64,000 nucleotides of DNA from Byssothecium circinans (taxonomy: Eukaryota; Ascomycota; Dothideomycetes; Pleosporales; Massarinaceae): assembly GCA_010015675.1 (NCBI GenBank), contig ML976981.1, forward strand, positions 163,071 through 227,070, written 5' to 3'. Below the pieces are notes generated by a model that was not told where the DNA came from, did not search any database, and saw only the letters and a program-made list of their open reading frames with translations. Positions 54,082 through 64,000 of this stretch are shown one piece after another; the first letter of the stretch is position 1; each line of letters opens with the position of its first letter. Made by a program: the position numbers and the translations under genes.

Positions 54082-55635
54082 TTATAAAGCCGATTCGTCT
54101 TCCAGAATGTTTCGGCGTCTTTCATGGGCTATCGCCTCACTGTCGAGACCATCCTCATGGTTAGGCTCAGGCTCATCTCCATTCCCATCCGAAGCACCCG
54201 TGGATGTTATCGTGGAAGTGGCATCCCCACGCTGCCGTACTCTTCCAGCGAAGAAGGCGAGGAGCAAAATGTCATAAGCACCCTTCAATGATCCTGCCAC
54301 CACAAACGCGACCCCGAAGTGTTGTCGACCAGCTAGGAGACCCGTGAGCCATGGGCCTCCACTCTGCGAAAGTGTTTTTAGGATGTTAACCACACCCATT
54401 ACTGCTGTTCGCTCTTCGGGGAGGACTACAATCGACAGGAACGCAGAGCGGGGTGCCTGGTCCATACTGTTCAAGATTGCTCTGGCGACTAATAAACAGA
54501 TGGTGAATGGCAGGCCTGGAGGAGCAGGTAGCACTGCAAGAAAAATCGAGCTTGGGAGATGAGTAGCGACCATCGCTTGGATGAGCCCAATGCGTTTCGC
54601 AAGAGATGATGCGAAGACATTACCGATGGTAGAAATGAACCTGCATAGTTAGTTCTGTGCTGTGCCATAGGATAGCACATTGACTCACCACGTCGCTGAC
54701 ATGATACCCCCGAGCTTTGCCTTTTCGAGTTCGAATTTTCGCTCCAGGTAGAAGTTGATCAGAGAGAACGGCACCATACCGCTACCCAGTGAGTCCAGGA
54801 AGAACAGACTGCACAGCTTGAGCAATATCCACCGCGTAGGTTTCGATATCTTGCTAATAGGGTTGCGGCGCTTTGGAAGTTTCGGAGAAGATGTTTCCAC
54901 AACTTCCTCGCGATCGCAGGCATCCAGAAGTGGTTCGGTCTCAGACTGTTCGGTTACAGAGTCCTGCTGTTCACATTTTTTACTCAAGAACACAGTCATC
55001 GCGGCTTTGGTGCATCCCACGCCTGTGTAAATCCAGAATATAGCGCGGTAAGCATCCAACTCTGTCCAGCCATCCAATGCTTGAAGGCGATCCACGGCTT
55101 GACCTCCCACCATTAAACCACTCGAAGTTCCAAGCACAGCCAACACCACATACCAGGTGAAGACATCCGATCGCTGGTGTTCGGGTACTAAATGCGCAAG
55201 CGTCGACTCTTCAATAGCTCTGAACGGCCCAATCTCATTCCCAGTCGGACTAATGACGCCAATAATTGCCGCCATAAGCAGAGCAACGTAATTATTGGTG
55301 AGTGCAAAGACAGCACCCGAGATAGCCATGGCGACAGCGCCGAGGAACAATGTCTTCCTTCGCCCGAGAGAGTCGGCGACGAGGGTAAGAAGCAAGCTGA
55401 TGATGACATCTCCGAGTAACGTAAGAGTCATGAAAAGGCCAATCTGTGCGTCCGAGAATCCTAGCTCTTCAAAATATAGAGCAAGAATGAGGGCGATGGC
55501 TCCGTACGCGAATAATCGTAGGTAGCGGGCCAAGATGAGGATATATACATCTTTTCCGGCCGATTTCATCGTCTCGAGCCCCAACTCATTAGCGAGCCAC
55601 CGACCACCCTTCTTGATATCGTTGCCGATACCCAT
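54082..55635 (-). CDS. major facilitator superfamily transporter
   Basis: Two exons, 54689-55635 and 54082-54640, with a 48-nt intron; 501 aa from ATG 55635 (an upstream in-frame extension has no ATG). Twelve hydrophobic spans are expected: the N-terminal half shows ARYLRLFAYGAIALILALYF, the motif-A-like loop LVADSLGRRKTLFLG, and a span near GPFRAIEES. A long cytosolic loop with acidic and Lys/Arg patches separates the halves. The C-terminal half has LDSLGSGMVPFSLINFYLE and NSMDQAPRSAFLSIVVLPEERT. This resembles an uncharacterised fungal MFS group (yeast YCR023C-like). The tail is polar and acidic. Substrate unknown. Confidence 0.87.
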
Positions 55636-56470
55636 TGCGCCGCTAGCCGAATCGTGAATGTAGAGAATCGAGTTTTGACCATCGCCGGCGTGGGTTTTTC
55701 GACAGCAGATTCTTTGCACAGACGGATGTAGGTGTATCCAGACGGGTGTACGTCAGCAAGTCAGACAAAGCGGAGTCGGTGTAGCTGATACAAACGGGCG
55801 AGTAGAAGCATCTCAACGCTCGTGTGAATTGAACGAAAGTGTAAAGGCTCAAACGAAGGGCACCAGCAGTTTCCAAACTGCCATCACGTTATGTCGGCTG
55901 CCTAATGGATTTGCACCAGCCGTACGTCACTCGTAAAATCGCCAATTTAGGAAGGCGCGTAGGGGTGAATTTCAACCTGCCCGTCTACCGGAGGTAAGAC
56001 AACGTCATATTATTAAATTGAGAATTGATTATTGGAAGGCAGGTTATACGGCAGGTATACCATTCATCACGTCGCAAAAATGTACCCAGGAATAAATATA
56101 TTCATTGTACCAAGGAAGACCCAAAACAGGAAGAGGAAGAGGGAAAGGAATCCGGCGATCAGCATGTTAAAGCCATGATAGCCGTCACTTCTACTGTCCA
56201 ATTTCATAAGCTAGCACGCCGTGCCGTGCGACCGTCTCGTTCCCCCTTCCCAAAATGCACAAAAGATCGCTACCAAGACCCAAGATGACCAACCAAGAAA
56301 TGGCACACAACCCCGTCTAAGCCATGCAGGGAAGAGGAACGACGGGAGTGATGGACGGACGGCTGATTGCTGGAGGGGAGGAACCATGACCATGACCATA
56401 TGAGGTACCGACTTGTACTATAACACCCACGCCTGTGAACGACAATAACAGCTCTTCGCCCTGCGCCACC
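55636..56470. other. intergenic region
   Basis: 835 bp between the MFS gene start and the stop of YPT1. No gene, RNA gene or repeat supported. Confidence 0.4.
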
Positions 56471-57430
56471 TTAGCAGCAGCCGCCACCGGACCCGTTCTG
56501 AACACCCTGACCGGGGCCGATGGGGACGGTAGGCTTGTTGTTGGCGGTTGTGGTTCCCATGCGCTCCTTGATCTGGCGGGCCATGGTCAAGAAAGCTTGC
56601 TCGACGTTCGTAGCGCTCTTGGCCGAAGTCTCGAGGAAGGGAATGCCGAGGCTGTCTGCGAACTCCTGCGAGTAGCCGTCAATATGTTTGTGCCTTAGGG
56701 CGAGGATGAGGAAAGGAGATATCAACACACCTTCGCCACGGTGTACTCGACGACCTTCTTATCCGCCATATCGGATTTGTTACCGACTAGGAGCTTGTTC
56801 ACACCCTCGGTAGCGTAGCGGTCAATCTCCTGCAGCCACTGCTTGACATTGTTGAATGAGTCCATATCTGTAACATCGTAGACGACGCAAATGCCGTGGG
56901 CACCCCGGTAGTAGGAGGAGGTGATGGTGCGGAAGCGCTCTTGGCCGGCGGTATCCCACTATGCGTAGATGTGGTAAGCAGATGTTTACCGTGCAAACCA
57001 GGATATACGTACGATCTGCAGCTTCACGGTCTTACCATCCAGCTCGATGGTTCGGATTTTCTATGATTGTGTTAGCTAGTTGTAGGCTCTTGCAGCCCGA
57101 TCGCAGGCGGTACGCACGAAGTCAACACCGATGGTGGAGATGTAGCTCTCAGTGTATGTATCATCGGCAAAACGGAGCAGCAGGCAAGACTTTCCTACAC
57201 CAGAGTCACCGATGAGGAGGAGCTTGAAGAGGTAGTCGTATCTATGCGGAGCGAGCGTCAGCGGGGGTCATCGAGGGCGAGGCCGGCAGCGAGGCCACGT
57301 GAAAAAGCGTGGGAAACTCTGTTCATATCATGTTAGCCAACTTCTATATTCATCTTCACCGGGAGGGCTTCCAGGACTGTGGCGCTGAAAGTCGGTCGGC
57401 GGCGGAGAGCACGTACTACTCAGGGTTCAT
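56471..57430 (-). CDS. YPT1: Rab GTPase Ypt1 (Rab1)
   Basis: Five exons on minus: 57420-57430, 57118-57241, 57013-57060, 56731-56958, 56471-56665; introns 178, 57, 54 and 65 nt; 201 aa. Ypt1 governs ER-to-Golgi traffic and autophagosome formation and is activated by TRAPP. All GTPase motifs are present: GDSGVGKS (P-loop), the switch [39 protein letters not shown], and a C-terminal GGGCC for double geranylgeranylation. The first coding exon is 11 nt. The donor must be GTAGTA (after GA of the fourth codon), because the nearby GTACGT donor would create a stop. The start [16 protein letters not shown] is the classic Ypt1 N-terminus. Confidence 0.95.
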
Positions 57431-58103
57431 GGTGGCGGTGGATGTAAAAGTCGACTTGGAGTGTGTTAGTTACGGAGTGTTTTGGTAGGTGGAGGACGGG
57501 TGTGCGAGATCTGGTCGCGGCGATGGGGTTGTCGGGGTGTGAAGTGTAAGGCAGCGCAGAGGAACCTGGAGCTTTGAGGTTCCTTGGCGTTGCGCATCCA
57601 GCGCCGCCCGCCAGGCCGTTCGCCCCATCCATGTCACAAGCACCATTCGCCCAAAGCCATGGCGATAAGTGTATCACGTTCCCGTGCCATTTCTGCTGCC
57701 TCGGCCTCCCTGGACGCAGACGTCACGTTTGTCTTAGCTGTGACTTTATCCGTCTTCAGTCAGATGCCATAGATTATATCAAATGCGCGCATGTCGAACA
57801 ATAGCGAACAGCTGCTCACGTGAGGCGCTTGGACACGGCCCAATGAATGCTTGCATGGACCATCACGGAAAAAGATGGGACTGCGTTTGTGAATGGAGAT
57901 GGGTAGATTAAGTCTAAGAGAGCCCACAGTGTACCCGCGCCCATGTGCTCGTTATGCTGGCTGGAAAACTTTTGAACCCGCTGAACCTAGATCCCTATTA
58001 TAGTACATTGCAGAAAGTCTTTTCGTACAGCCCTGTCAAAACTCCTGCAACGTTGTCCATGGAAAAAGGTGTTGCAAGACTTCTGCTCTAGTACGATACA
58101 CAT
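57431..58103. other. intergenic region
   Basis: 673 bp between the YPT1 start and the GGC1 stop. Short frames here lack support. It holds the YPT1 promoter; nothing else seen. Confidence 0.4.
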
Positions 58104-59263
58104 CTACAGCACCTTGTCGAACGCAGGGATAAGCGTTTGGGCAAGCCAGAACGAGAAGACGAGCTTAGGACCAGTCATCAGGAGCTTAGGTGTCAAGCCC
58201 TTGAAGAACGAAGTGAAGCCTTCTTTGCGCATCATCTTGGACACGATCTTGAAGCCGCTTTCCGGGTTGTCAAAGTTCCTGTTCTGAATCCGGGTCTTGA
58301 TGACGTCGAGAGGAGCAGATACGATGAGGGATGCGCTGGCACCGGCGATGGACGCTACGAAGTTCTGTCCCCAGCTGGCCGAGTTGTAGTCGTCAAGTTT
58401 GTAGAAATATTCCTTGGCCACGGCAGAACCACCAAAGAGCTGTCACACTTGTCAGGCTGCACTATGATCGCCAGATTGCTGAACATACCGCAAATGAACC
58501 AGGTGCGTTACGTGCCGCCGTCCAGCCCCAGCCACGGTACAGACCGAAGCCTTCATCCGCAACAATCTTAAACAACCCTCGTCCTCTGAAGGCCTCTGGG
58601 TTCGTTTGTCGCTTGATCTTGAGCACGTCCAGAGGCAAGATGACAATCTCACCAATACCAATGATGCTTCCTGCTGTCGCGTGCATTATCGCCTTGCCAT
58701 TGCCCTTGCCAAATGAGCGATCGAAGCTGTCTCCGTGGTTCTTTGCGAGGTAGTCCCTGACGAAGGGCTGTCCGCCATATTTGTAGACTCGTTGGAGGAT
58801 CTGCAGCTGTTAACCGGCGTTTTGGGATACTATATCGTCTTGTATACCTTGTAAGCGGCTGCGTATCCGAGACCTGGGAATAGCGACAAGAAGCGACCGC
58901 CCACCGATGCACCTGCTTTGTCCTTGAAAACGACCGTGTTCAATTGCGAGGCGGAGGTGATCTAGGGGAACGTGTCAACGTGGAACGTGAGTAGGAGTGG
59001 CTCGACATGTACCTTGCCGTAGTTGCTCATCAATCGCTTTGCGGTGGTGTCGACGGGGTGGAACACCATGAGCTCAGCAATACCGGCGGTTCCTGGTCAT
59101 GATTAGAACATCCCTTTTCTCTTCCATTACACTGAGCTGTATATTTACCTGCACCTAAAACCCTGGCCATCGTTGACTCCTTCTTGAACTCCTTTGCTGA
59201 GGACTGGGTTCCAGCCGCGACGGTCGCAACCTTCGCCGCGGCCTCTGACACTGAGGGAGCCAT
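58104..59263 (-). CDS. GGC1: mitochondrial GTP/GDP carrier
   Basis: Five exons on minus: 59149-59263, 59013-59092, 58848-58961, 58489-58800, 58104-58439; introns 56, 51, 47 and 49 nt; 318 aa. A member of the SLC25 family that imports GTP into the mitochondrial matrix in exchange for GDP and, in yeast, affects iron balance. Carrier signatures appear as MVFHPVDTTAKRL, ILPLDVLKIKRQTNPEAFRG and SAPLDVIKTRIQNRNF. GFGLYRGWGWTAARNAPGSFALFGG and FFKGLTPKLLMTGPKLVFSF are close to the Ggc1/Yhm1 subfamily as I know it. Intron 3 has two in-frame acceptors six bases apart; the one giving AAYKILQRVYKYGG fits the family. Confidence 0.94.
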
Positions 59264-59534
59264 TGTGTCGAAAAGATGTTGAAAACAACAGCGAAAAGAG
59301 CTTTATTGATCGAGATGAGGAAACAGACAAAACATAAAACCCGGGGTATCAATGGACGCACAACGACAGCAAGCTAGGGATCAATAAAAAAAGTTTAGAG
59401 AGAGTGACGACTCGCGAACATCGGAGGCACCGCCAAGGCGCTAAGCTTCGTACAAATTTATGGGATTGATTTCTATTTGAACCTCACTCCTGATGAAATC
59501 CTTGAAATTCAAGCAATGGACATCACGACTGGCG

Positions 59535-60446
59535 TTATGGATTGCAGTACTGCCTCCAGTTGTGGTTCTCCTTGAACCCAAGCACCTCCCGTATCTTCCT
59601 GTTACTCAACGGCGCCTCCCATTCGCCCAACTCTCTTGTAATTGGCGTATTCGGACACCATTGCTCGAGGAACTGTCGAGTCGGGAATGTGGCAGTGATG
59701 GTATCGTTTGTGGCGTTGAAGACTTGGAAACCTAGCCCGTCCTTCTGAATACAGAGATCGCATATCTGACCGAGATCTCGCGCATCGATGTAGGACCACG
59801 CATTCCTTTTTCGGAGTTTCGGATCATTGATGTACTTGGGGAAGTCGCGCTGATACTCGTGGGGCTCGACTACATTTCCGATGCGCAGAGCATAAATATC
59901 GGCATCAAATCGTCGAGCGAATCCTCGGGCGCATCGTTCACCAACGAGCTTCGAGATGGCGTACGTATCCATCGGATTGACGTCGGTTTCTTCATCAAGA
60001 GGAAACGAAGTGTAGTCGAGATCGCCTTGACCGAAACAGACTTCGTACGTTGTTTCGCTAGACGCGATGATAATCTTCCGGACACCCAGTTTGCAAGCCG
60101 CTTCGATCACATTGTATGTCGAAGTAACGTTACCGCGGAAGCATTCGTTGTCTGGAACGAGCATGTTCCTCGCGTATGCTGCGAAATGGATGACAGCATC
60201 AGGTGGTCCCGGGACGTGAGGCCCTTCATAGCCGGAGAAATCGAAATGGGATGTCAGAGCATTGAAGCATTGCCCGCTATCTGTAAGGTCTGCCTTGAGA
60301 GTGAAAACACCAGTCTCAGGGTCTGGGAAATCAGTGAGGTCCACGTTGAGCACTTGGTATCCTCTCTGGATGAGCTCTGGTATCGCGTGTCTTCCTGCTT
60401 TGCCGCTGCCGCCAGTGAAGACGACTCGTTTGCCTGAAGTTGGCAT
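59535..60446 (-). CDS. NAD-dependent epimerase/dehydratase (extended SDR)
   Basis: Single exon, 303 aa, ATG at 60446. It has an N-terminal Rossmann fold with TGGSGKAGRHAI (the extended-SDR GxxGxxG type), an acidic residue after the second strand (NVDLTD) favouring NAD, VIHFAAYARN, the active-site Ser in IIASSETTY and YAISK with the catalytic Tyr and Lys. The C-terminal part has WSYIDARDLGQICDLCI and a final EVLGFKENHNWRQY, as in sugar-nucleotide epimerase-like reductases. The substrate is not evident. It shares a 392-bp divergent promoter region with the gene at 60839. Confidence 0.88.
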   Translation of the reverse strand: MPTSGKRVVFTGGSGKAGRHAIPELIQRGYQVLNVDLTDFPDPETGVFTLKADLTDSGQCFNALTSHFDFSGYEGPHVPGPPDAVIHFAAYARNMLVPDNECFRGNVTSTYNVIEAACKLGVRKIIIASSETTYEVCFGQGDLDYTSFPLDEETDVNPMDTYAISKLVGERCARGFARRFDADIYALRIGNVVEPHEYQRDFPKYINDPKLRKRNAWSYIDARDLGQICDLCIQKDGLGFQVFNATNDTITATFPTRQFLEQWCPNTPITRELGEWEAPLSNRKIREVLGFKENHNWRQYCNP

Positions 60447-60838
60447 CGTAGGCTTTCTAATGATTCAATTGTAGAAAGTTGCCAGAGTGTAAATCTGCCA
60501 AATGGTATTGCGCACGTAGGATGTTGCTGTGTCGTCGGATCTAATCAATTCGTGAAAGACCACGGAGCTGATGCTGGAGCAAGCAATAAGATCGAGTCTT
60601 AATTTTAGACTGTCTTGTGAATCAAAGGCTCTCCATATAAATATTTTGCGGGGTGCATTTGCGCTTCTTCCACAAAGGGTTCTTCACAACGTCATATCAT
60701 TTTCTCGTTTGCCAATCCCGCGCCTACTTCCGACACTAACTATTTCTCCACCTCAACAACGACATCAATAATCAGCGATCGACCACACCAAGGCACCCTA
60801 CGCCCATCCGCATTCTCTATGGTCGCATATCCCTACTC
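60447..60838. other. divergent promoter region
   Basis: 392 bp between two divergent starts; must hold both promoters. No other feature seen. Confidence 0.45.
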
Positions 60839-61773
60839 ATGACCACCGGGCTCATGCGGCGGTTGTTCTCATCATCAAGCCGCGCACAACTCTTCCCGCG
60901 ATCCGCTTCGACGCATCTCACGACACCCCGGCTGCTTGGGCTCAAGCAGTACCAGCGCAGCATCACCGACGTCCCTCCACGCCAGGCTTCTGTTGCGCGG
61001 ACGTGGTTCACGAGCTCGACGACATGTCTGTACCCTGAGGGTGGCGGTGACCATCCACCGCCGAATGAGCGCAATCTCAAGCTGGGCAAAAGTATGCATA
61101 TCTCACCCACGGTCCTGTAACAATTGAGACTGACATTTCCCTAGCTATACGCATACTTCATGAACGACTTCCGACGCTACTAGTGTCGCCGCTTCCGCAA
61201 GAAATCCTCTCGCCCAAAATCAGCCTCCACCTATTCCCCTCGACGCACCCTAGCCTACCCGCAGCAAGCGGAAAGCTCGCATACACCGCAGCCCTATGGA
61301 CGGCACCAGTGGCGTGGGGTAGAGTGCCCGTAGTAGGCAACGTGAAGCTGAAGATATTGTCTGAGCGCATGGTCAAGAACGGTGGGACGTGTAACCCCGC
61401 GGACATGCGCAACGAAAAGCTCATCGTGAAATGGGAAACATGCGGCAAGTCCGAGAAGAAAGAACACGGACATGTGAGCGAAGCTATGGAGAAGATTACG
61501 AGTATTGTCGGAGGCTCGAGCGACCACGACCAGCATGGGGAGTTCTCGGGTCTGTTCCTGTTCGAGTTTGACGAAGAGGGAAGGATCGTGAAGCACACTA
61601 TTGAGCATGTGGAAGAGAACGGACAGTGCGATAAACACCCCACAAAGGTCATCAGCGTCACCGACTGGCTATTGGGTCGCGCATGGCGTCGGCGTGAGGA
61701 TGGCGAGCCGAGTCTGGCATTTGCGAAAATTTCAAAGCCGAAGGACATGCGACGTCCGCAGATAGATCGATGA
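60839..61773 (+). CDS. probable mitochondrial protein, conserved fungal type, function unknown
   Basis: Two exons, 60839-61091 and 61145-61773, with a 53-nt GTATGC...CCTAG intron; 293 aa. The N-terminus is a mitochondrial presequence type: basic, Ser-rich, no acids (GLMRRLFSSSSRAQLFPRS, then LGLKQYQRSI). The mature part has ERNLKLGKTIRILHERLPT spanning the splice, SPKISLHLFPSTHP, LAYTAALWTAPVAWGRVP, NVKLKILSERMV and a Gly/Ser/acidic insert before FSGLFLFEFDEEGRIVKHTIEHVE. The end has VISVTDWLLGRAWR. The strand-rich FEFDEEGRIVKHTIEH stretch recalls NTF2/SnoaL-like folds, but I do not recognise a named family. ATG 60839 is the first in frame. Confidence 0.78.
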
Positions 61774-62130
61774 GCATAGTACGGGATGCGAAAGAAACCC
61801 TAATACGACGCTTCCCAACATAAACTCGATCAAAACCAGGTCTTCCGAACGATCACCCTTCACGACGCTGCAACGACCTTCACGAGATCAACAGCCCTCT
61901 ACCGGTACATACTCACCTCCTACATAGTATCTCCACTAGTTTCACGGGCATTTTTTGTCATGCCCAGGTCCCGGGCCACTTCCACGGTTGCCCCGCATTC
62001 TTCCCTCTCCATTCCAGCACCTTGTACAAATTGTGTAACTAGAGGCTGTAAGAACCCTGTATCATAGCAAAGGCGATGTAATTTAGTAAAACACCTATCT
62101 ATTGACAGATACTTCTAGTTGCAAAAGATT
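61774..62130. other. convergent intergenic region
   Basis: 357 bp between the 3' ends of two convergent genes; no gene seen. Confidence 0.4.
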
Positions 62131-63104
62131 CTAAACAGTGAACTTGGTAAGATTTTCCTCCGCAGCCTCCTCCGCAATCTTTCTTACCTTCTCCTCGCCC
62201 AACTCCTCAAAGATGTCAAAGCCCCATCTCCCCTGCACGTTGAACCTCTTATGTTTCTCCAAAGCATTCAACTCCCTGAACACATCCTCTGGCAGCTCCT
62301 TCACCTGCAAATTCGACTTGATACGACTCGGCGTAACGCTCTTGGGAAGTACAACAGTTCCACGTTGAACACCCCAGCTATACAACACCTGTCCAATATC
62401 CAAACCGAGTCTCTTCGCCAGAACGCTGACCAAGGGATTATCTACGGTACGCGCCTCGCCAGTCTGGTTGTTGCCGAGAGGCGAATAGGCTTCGATGAGG
62501 ATGTTCTTCGACTTGAAATAGGCGACGAGGTCGGGTTGTTGGAGGTAAGGATGCGCTTCGATTTGGTTGACCGCTGGCACGACTTTCGTTTTACTGAGCA
62601 GGGATTCGAGACGGTTGATGGTGAAGTTGGACACGCCGATGGCGCGCACCTTGCCGGTCTCAAGCAACTTCTCCATAGCCGTATACGTGACCGCCGGATC
62701 AATATCGACGAGATCGAAAACCCCGTTCTCCCTCAGAGGAAACCATTTCTTACTCGTTCCATTGAACGCTACGGGCCAATGCATTAGATACAAATCCACA
62801 TAGTCGGTCCCTAGATCCTTCAACGTCTTGTCCAACGCAGCCTCGATGTCTTCAGGCGCATGGTGGGTGTTCCATAGCTTGCCTGTGATGAAGATTTCGG
62901 AGCGGGGTATGCCGCTCCTCTTGATGCCCGCGCCTACTTCGGTCTCGTTGCGGTAGATGGCTGCGTAGTCGATGTGGCGGTATCCTTCTTTCAGGGCGGT
63001 TTCGACGGCGCGCTCGACTTCATGGGGGCGGCTTGCCAGGTGCCGAAGCCGACGGCGGGGATTTTGGCGCCCGTGTTGAGGGTGAAGTGTGTGGGGAGAG
63101 GCAT
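62131..63104 (-). pseudogene. aldo-keto reductase with one-base frameshift
   Basis: From ATG 63104 the protein starts MPLPTHFTLNTGAKIPAVG and runs through GFGTWQAAP; the frame then breaks at a run of five G on plus (63024-63028). One frame over it resumes HEVERAVETALKEGYRHID and stays open to the stop at 62131. With six bases in that run it would be a normal 324-aa enzyme. The AKR tetrad is present: Asp in YRHIDYA, Tyr in AAIYRNE, Lys in FITGKLWN and His in YLMHWP. Further family marks are IGVSNF, VPAVNQIEAHPYLQQ, EAYSPLGN and VVLPKSVTPSRI. These enzymes reduce aldehydes or ketones with NADPH. No intron can explain the break. A homopolymer base-calling error is at least as likely as a true null allele. 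Confidence 0.78.
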
Positions 63105-63504
63105 GGTGTGGAGCTGTGTGTCAAAAGGTGGATTTCTTGAGTGAGGAAGTTGATGTCAAGTTTGCGCCTGATACAGTATGAAGAGACAGGAGGGGAAGAC
63201 GGTGAAACAAGAGGCAGAAAGGTTCTACTGGTCTACGTCTTCAATTGTGGAAATTTCTTCTTCTCATGCATTGTAACATACCTCGATACTGGTTCCGAAT
63301 TGATTCCGAGAGTGAATGCATCTCGGATCTGGATGCAACTAGCGGAAGTACGAGAGTGGAGACGGAAAATGAGGACCCTGGAAGTCGGAAAAGCCCCCCG
63401 CAAACGTTGACGAACGAGCCGATGGACCCATGGTCAAATTCATGCCCGGCAACCAGTTGAACGTTCTCTCAAATGTGAAGTCCTATAGAAGCTCCGTTGC
63501 AAAA
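63105..63504. other. intergenic region
   Basis: 400 bp between the reductase start and the stop of the partial gene at the right edge. No other gene seen. Confidence 0.4.
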
Positions 63505-64000
63505 CTAAAAGTCTGTTTGATAGGTTGTTGATAGAGCTTTGACAGATGCTTGACTGTTTGGTTGAAGCTCCTTCGCGATAGCAAAATCTCGGAAAACAAG
63601 TCAGCAAACATACTCCGCAAAATTCATCCAGAGGTGATTCAGTCCCTTGCACTCACCCTGATTGCTGAGCTCTAGTGGTGACGCGAGGTTTATTAGCTTG
63701 TTTCCCGCGTTTTTCATTCTGCGCGAGCAGGTTGTAGGTTGTCTATTTCCGAGCTCGGTTACCGATCCATCCACCGGATTCCTACAGTCATGTGCTTCTC
63801 CATCCCAACCCACATGGGTGTGAGCGGAAACATGATCCCTCTCAGAGTCAGGGTATCCAGATGAATATTCCGCAAAACCCTGCCAGCCTTCCGATGCGAA
63901 AAGTGACAGAAACGCACTGCCGGCTTTTCCGATCTGGAGCAGAAATCCGCTCCCCTCTTGTTCATCATCTAGATCCGACCTTGGAAGATGTGCAGTCTGC
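63505..64000 (-). CDS. partial gene at window edge, unrecognised
   Basis: Two exons are visible on minus: one running from the right edge to 63657 and a terminal exon 63505-63587, joined by a 69-nt GTGAGT...CCGAG intron. The long exon is open from the edge: SGFLLQIGKAGSAFLSLF, FASEGWQGFAEYSSGYP, HTHVGWDGEAHDC and LASPLELSNQ. The last exon reads DFAIAKELQPNSQASVKAL and ends QTDF with TAG at 63505-63507. The acceptor AG is weak (GAG), so the junction is less sure than others. No family recognised; the start is outside the window. Confidence 0.5.

Noticed and set aside
57242..57419. Alternative first YPT1 donor GTACGT
   Set aside because: Joining it to the acceptor at 57242 makes codon five a stop; GTAGTA restores the family N-terminus.

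Overview
The window is nuclear DNA of a filamentous ascomycete. It has compact genes with many 45-100 nt introns, consensus GTAAGT/GTATGT donors and CTAAC-type branch points. Housekeeping genes are fungal-type (TRAPPII Trs130, Rfc4, Sec22, Med6, Ypt1, mitochondrial GTP/GDP carrier, bifunctional p-aminobenzoate synthase), mixed with typical mould secreted proteins (DUF1996, glutamic-peptidase-like, GPI aspartyl protease, DUF7907). Protein style and repeat decay suggest Dothideomycetes, probably Pleosporales; that placement is an inference from memory of the families, not a search.

Layout. 1-3 kb: two secreted-protein genes, one cut by the window edge. 3-10 kb: a nuclear coiled-coil protein and a five-exon Trs130 gene, both on minus. 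11-14 kb: an RTA1-like membrane protein and Rfc4. 14-24 kb: an accessory, gene-poor stretch with a small cysteine-rich secreted protein behind a degenerate tandem repeat, a decayed gene, a GPI-type aspartyl protease, an unrecognised two-TM protein and a dead Fot1/pogo-like transposon with perfect 65-bp terminal inverted repeats. 24-38 kb: a DUF7907 secreted protein, Sec22, an Asx-homology-domain protein, enolase-phosphatase E1 with four unusually long introns, and a Ran1/Ksp1-type kinase behind 3.2 kb without a gene. 39-43 kb: two nucleotidyltransferase-fold proteins (one frameshifted) around a Fig1-like membrane protein, followed by a MITE. 43-52 kb: Med6, an MMtag/RS-like protein, an amidase and p-aminobenzoate synthase. 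52-54 kb: a second MITE and a 66-aa secreted precursor of a six-cysteine mini-protein. 54-64 kb: an MFS transporter, Ypt1, Ggc1, an extended SDR, a mitochondrial-type protein, a frameshifted aldo-keto reductase and a partial gene at the right edge.

Themes. Three vesicle-traffic genes (TRS130, SEC22, YPT1) lie in the window but are not adjacent, and I see no operon-like functional cluster. Six predicted secreted proteins and three TA-flanked DNA elements fall mostly in the gene-poor stretches. Two genes carry a single-base frameshift against their own family pattern, and the Fig1-like gene has an unresolved N-terminus. These may be true decay or base-calling errors and should be checked together.

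Exon coordinates were worked out by hand from reading frame, splice consensus and family conservation. None was checked against transcripts.
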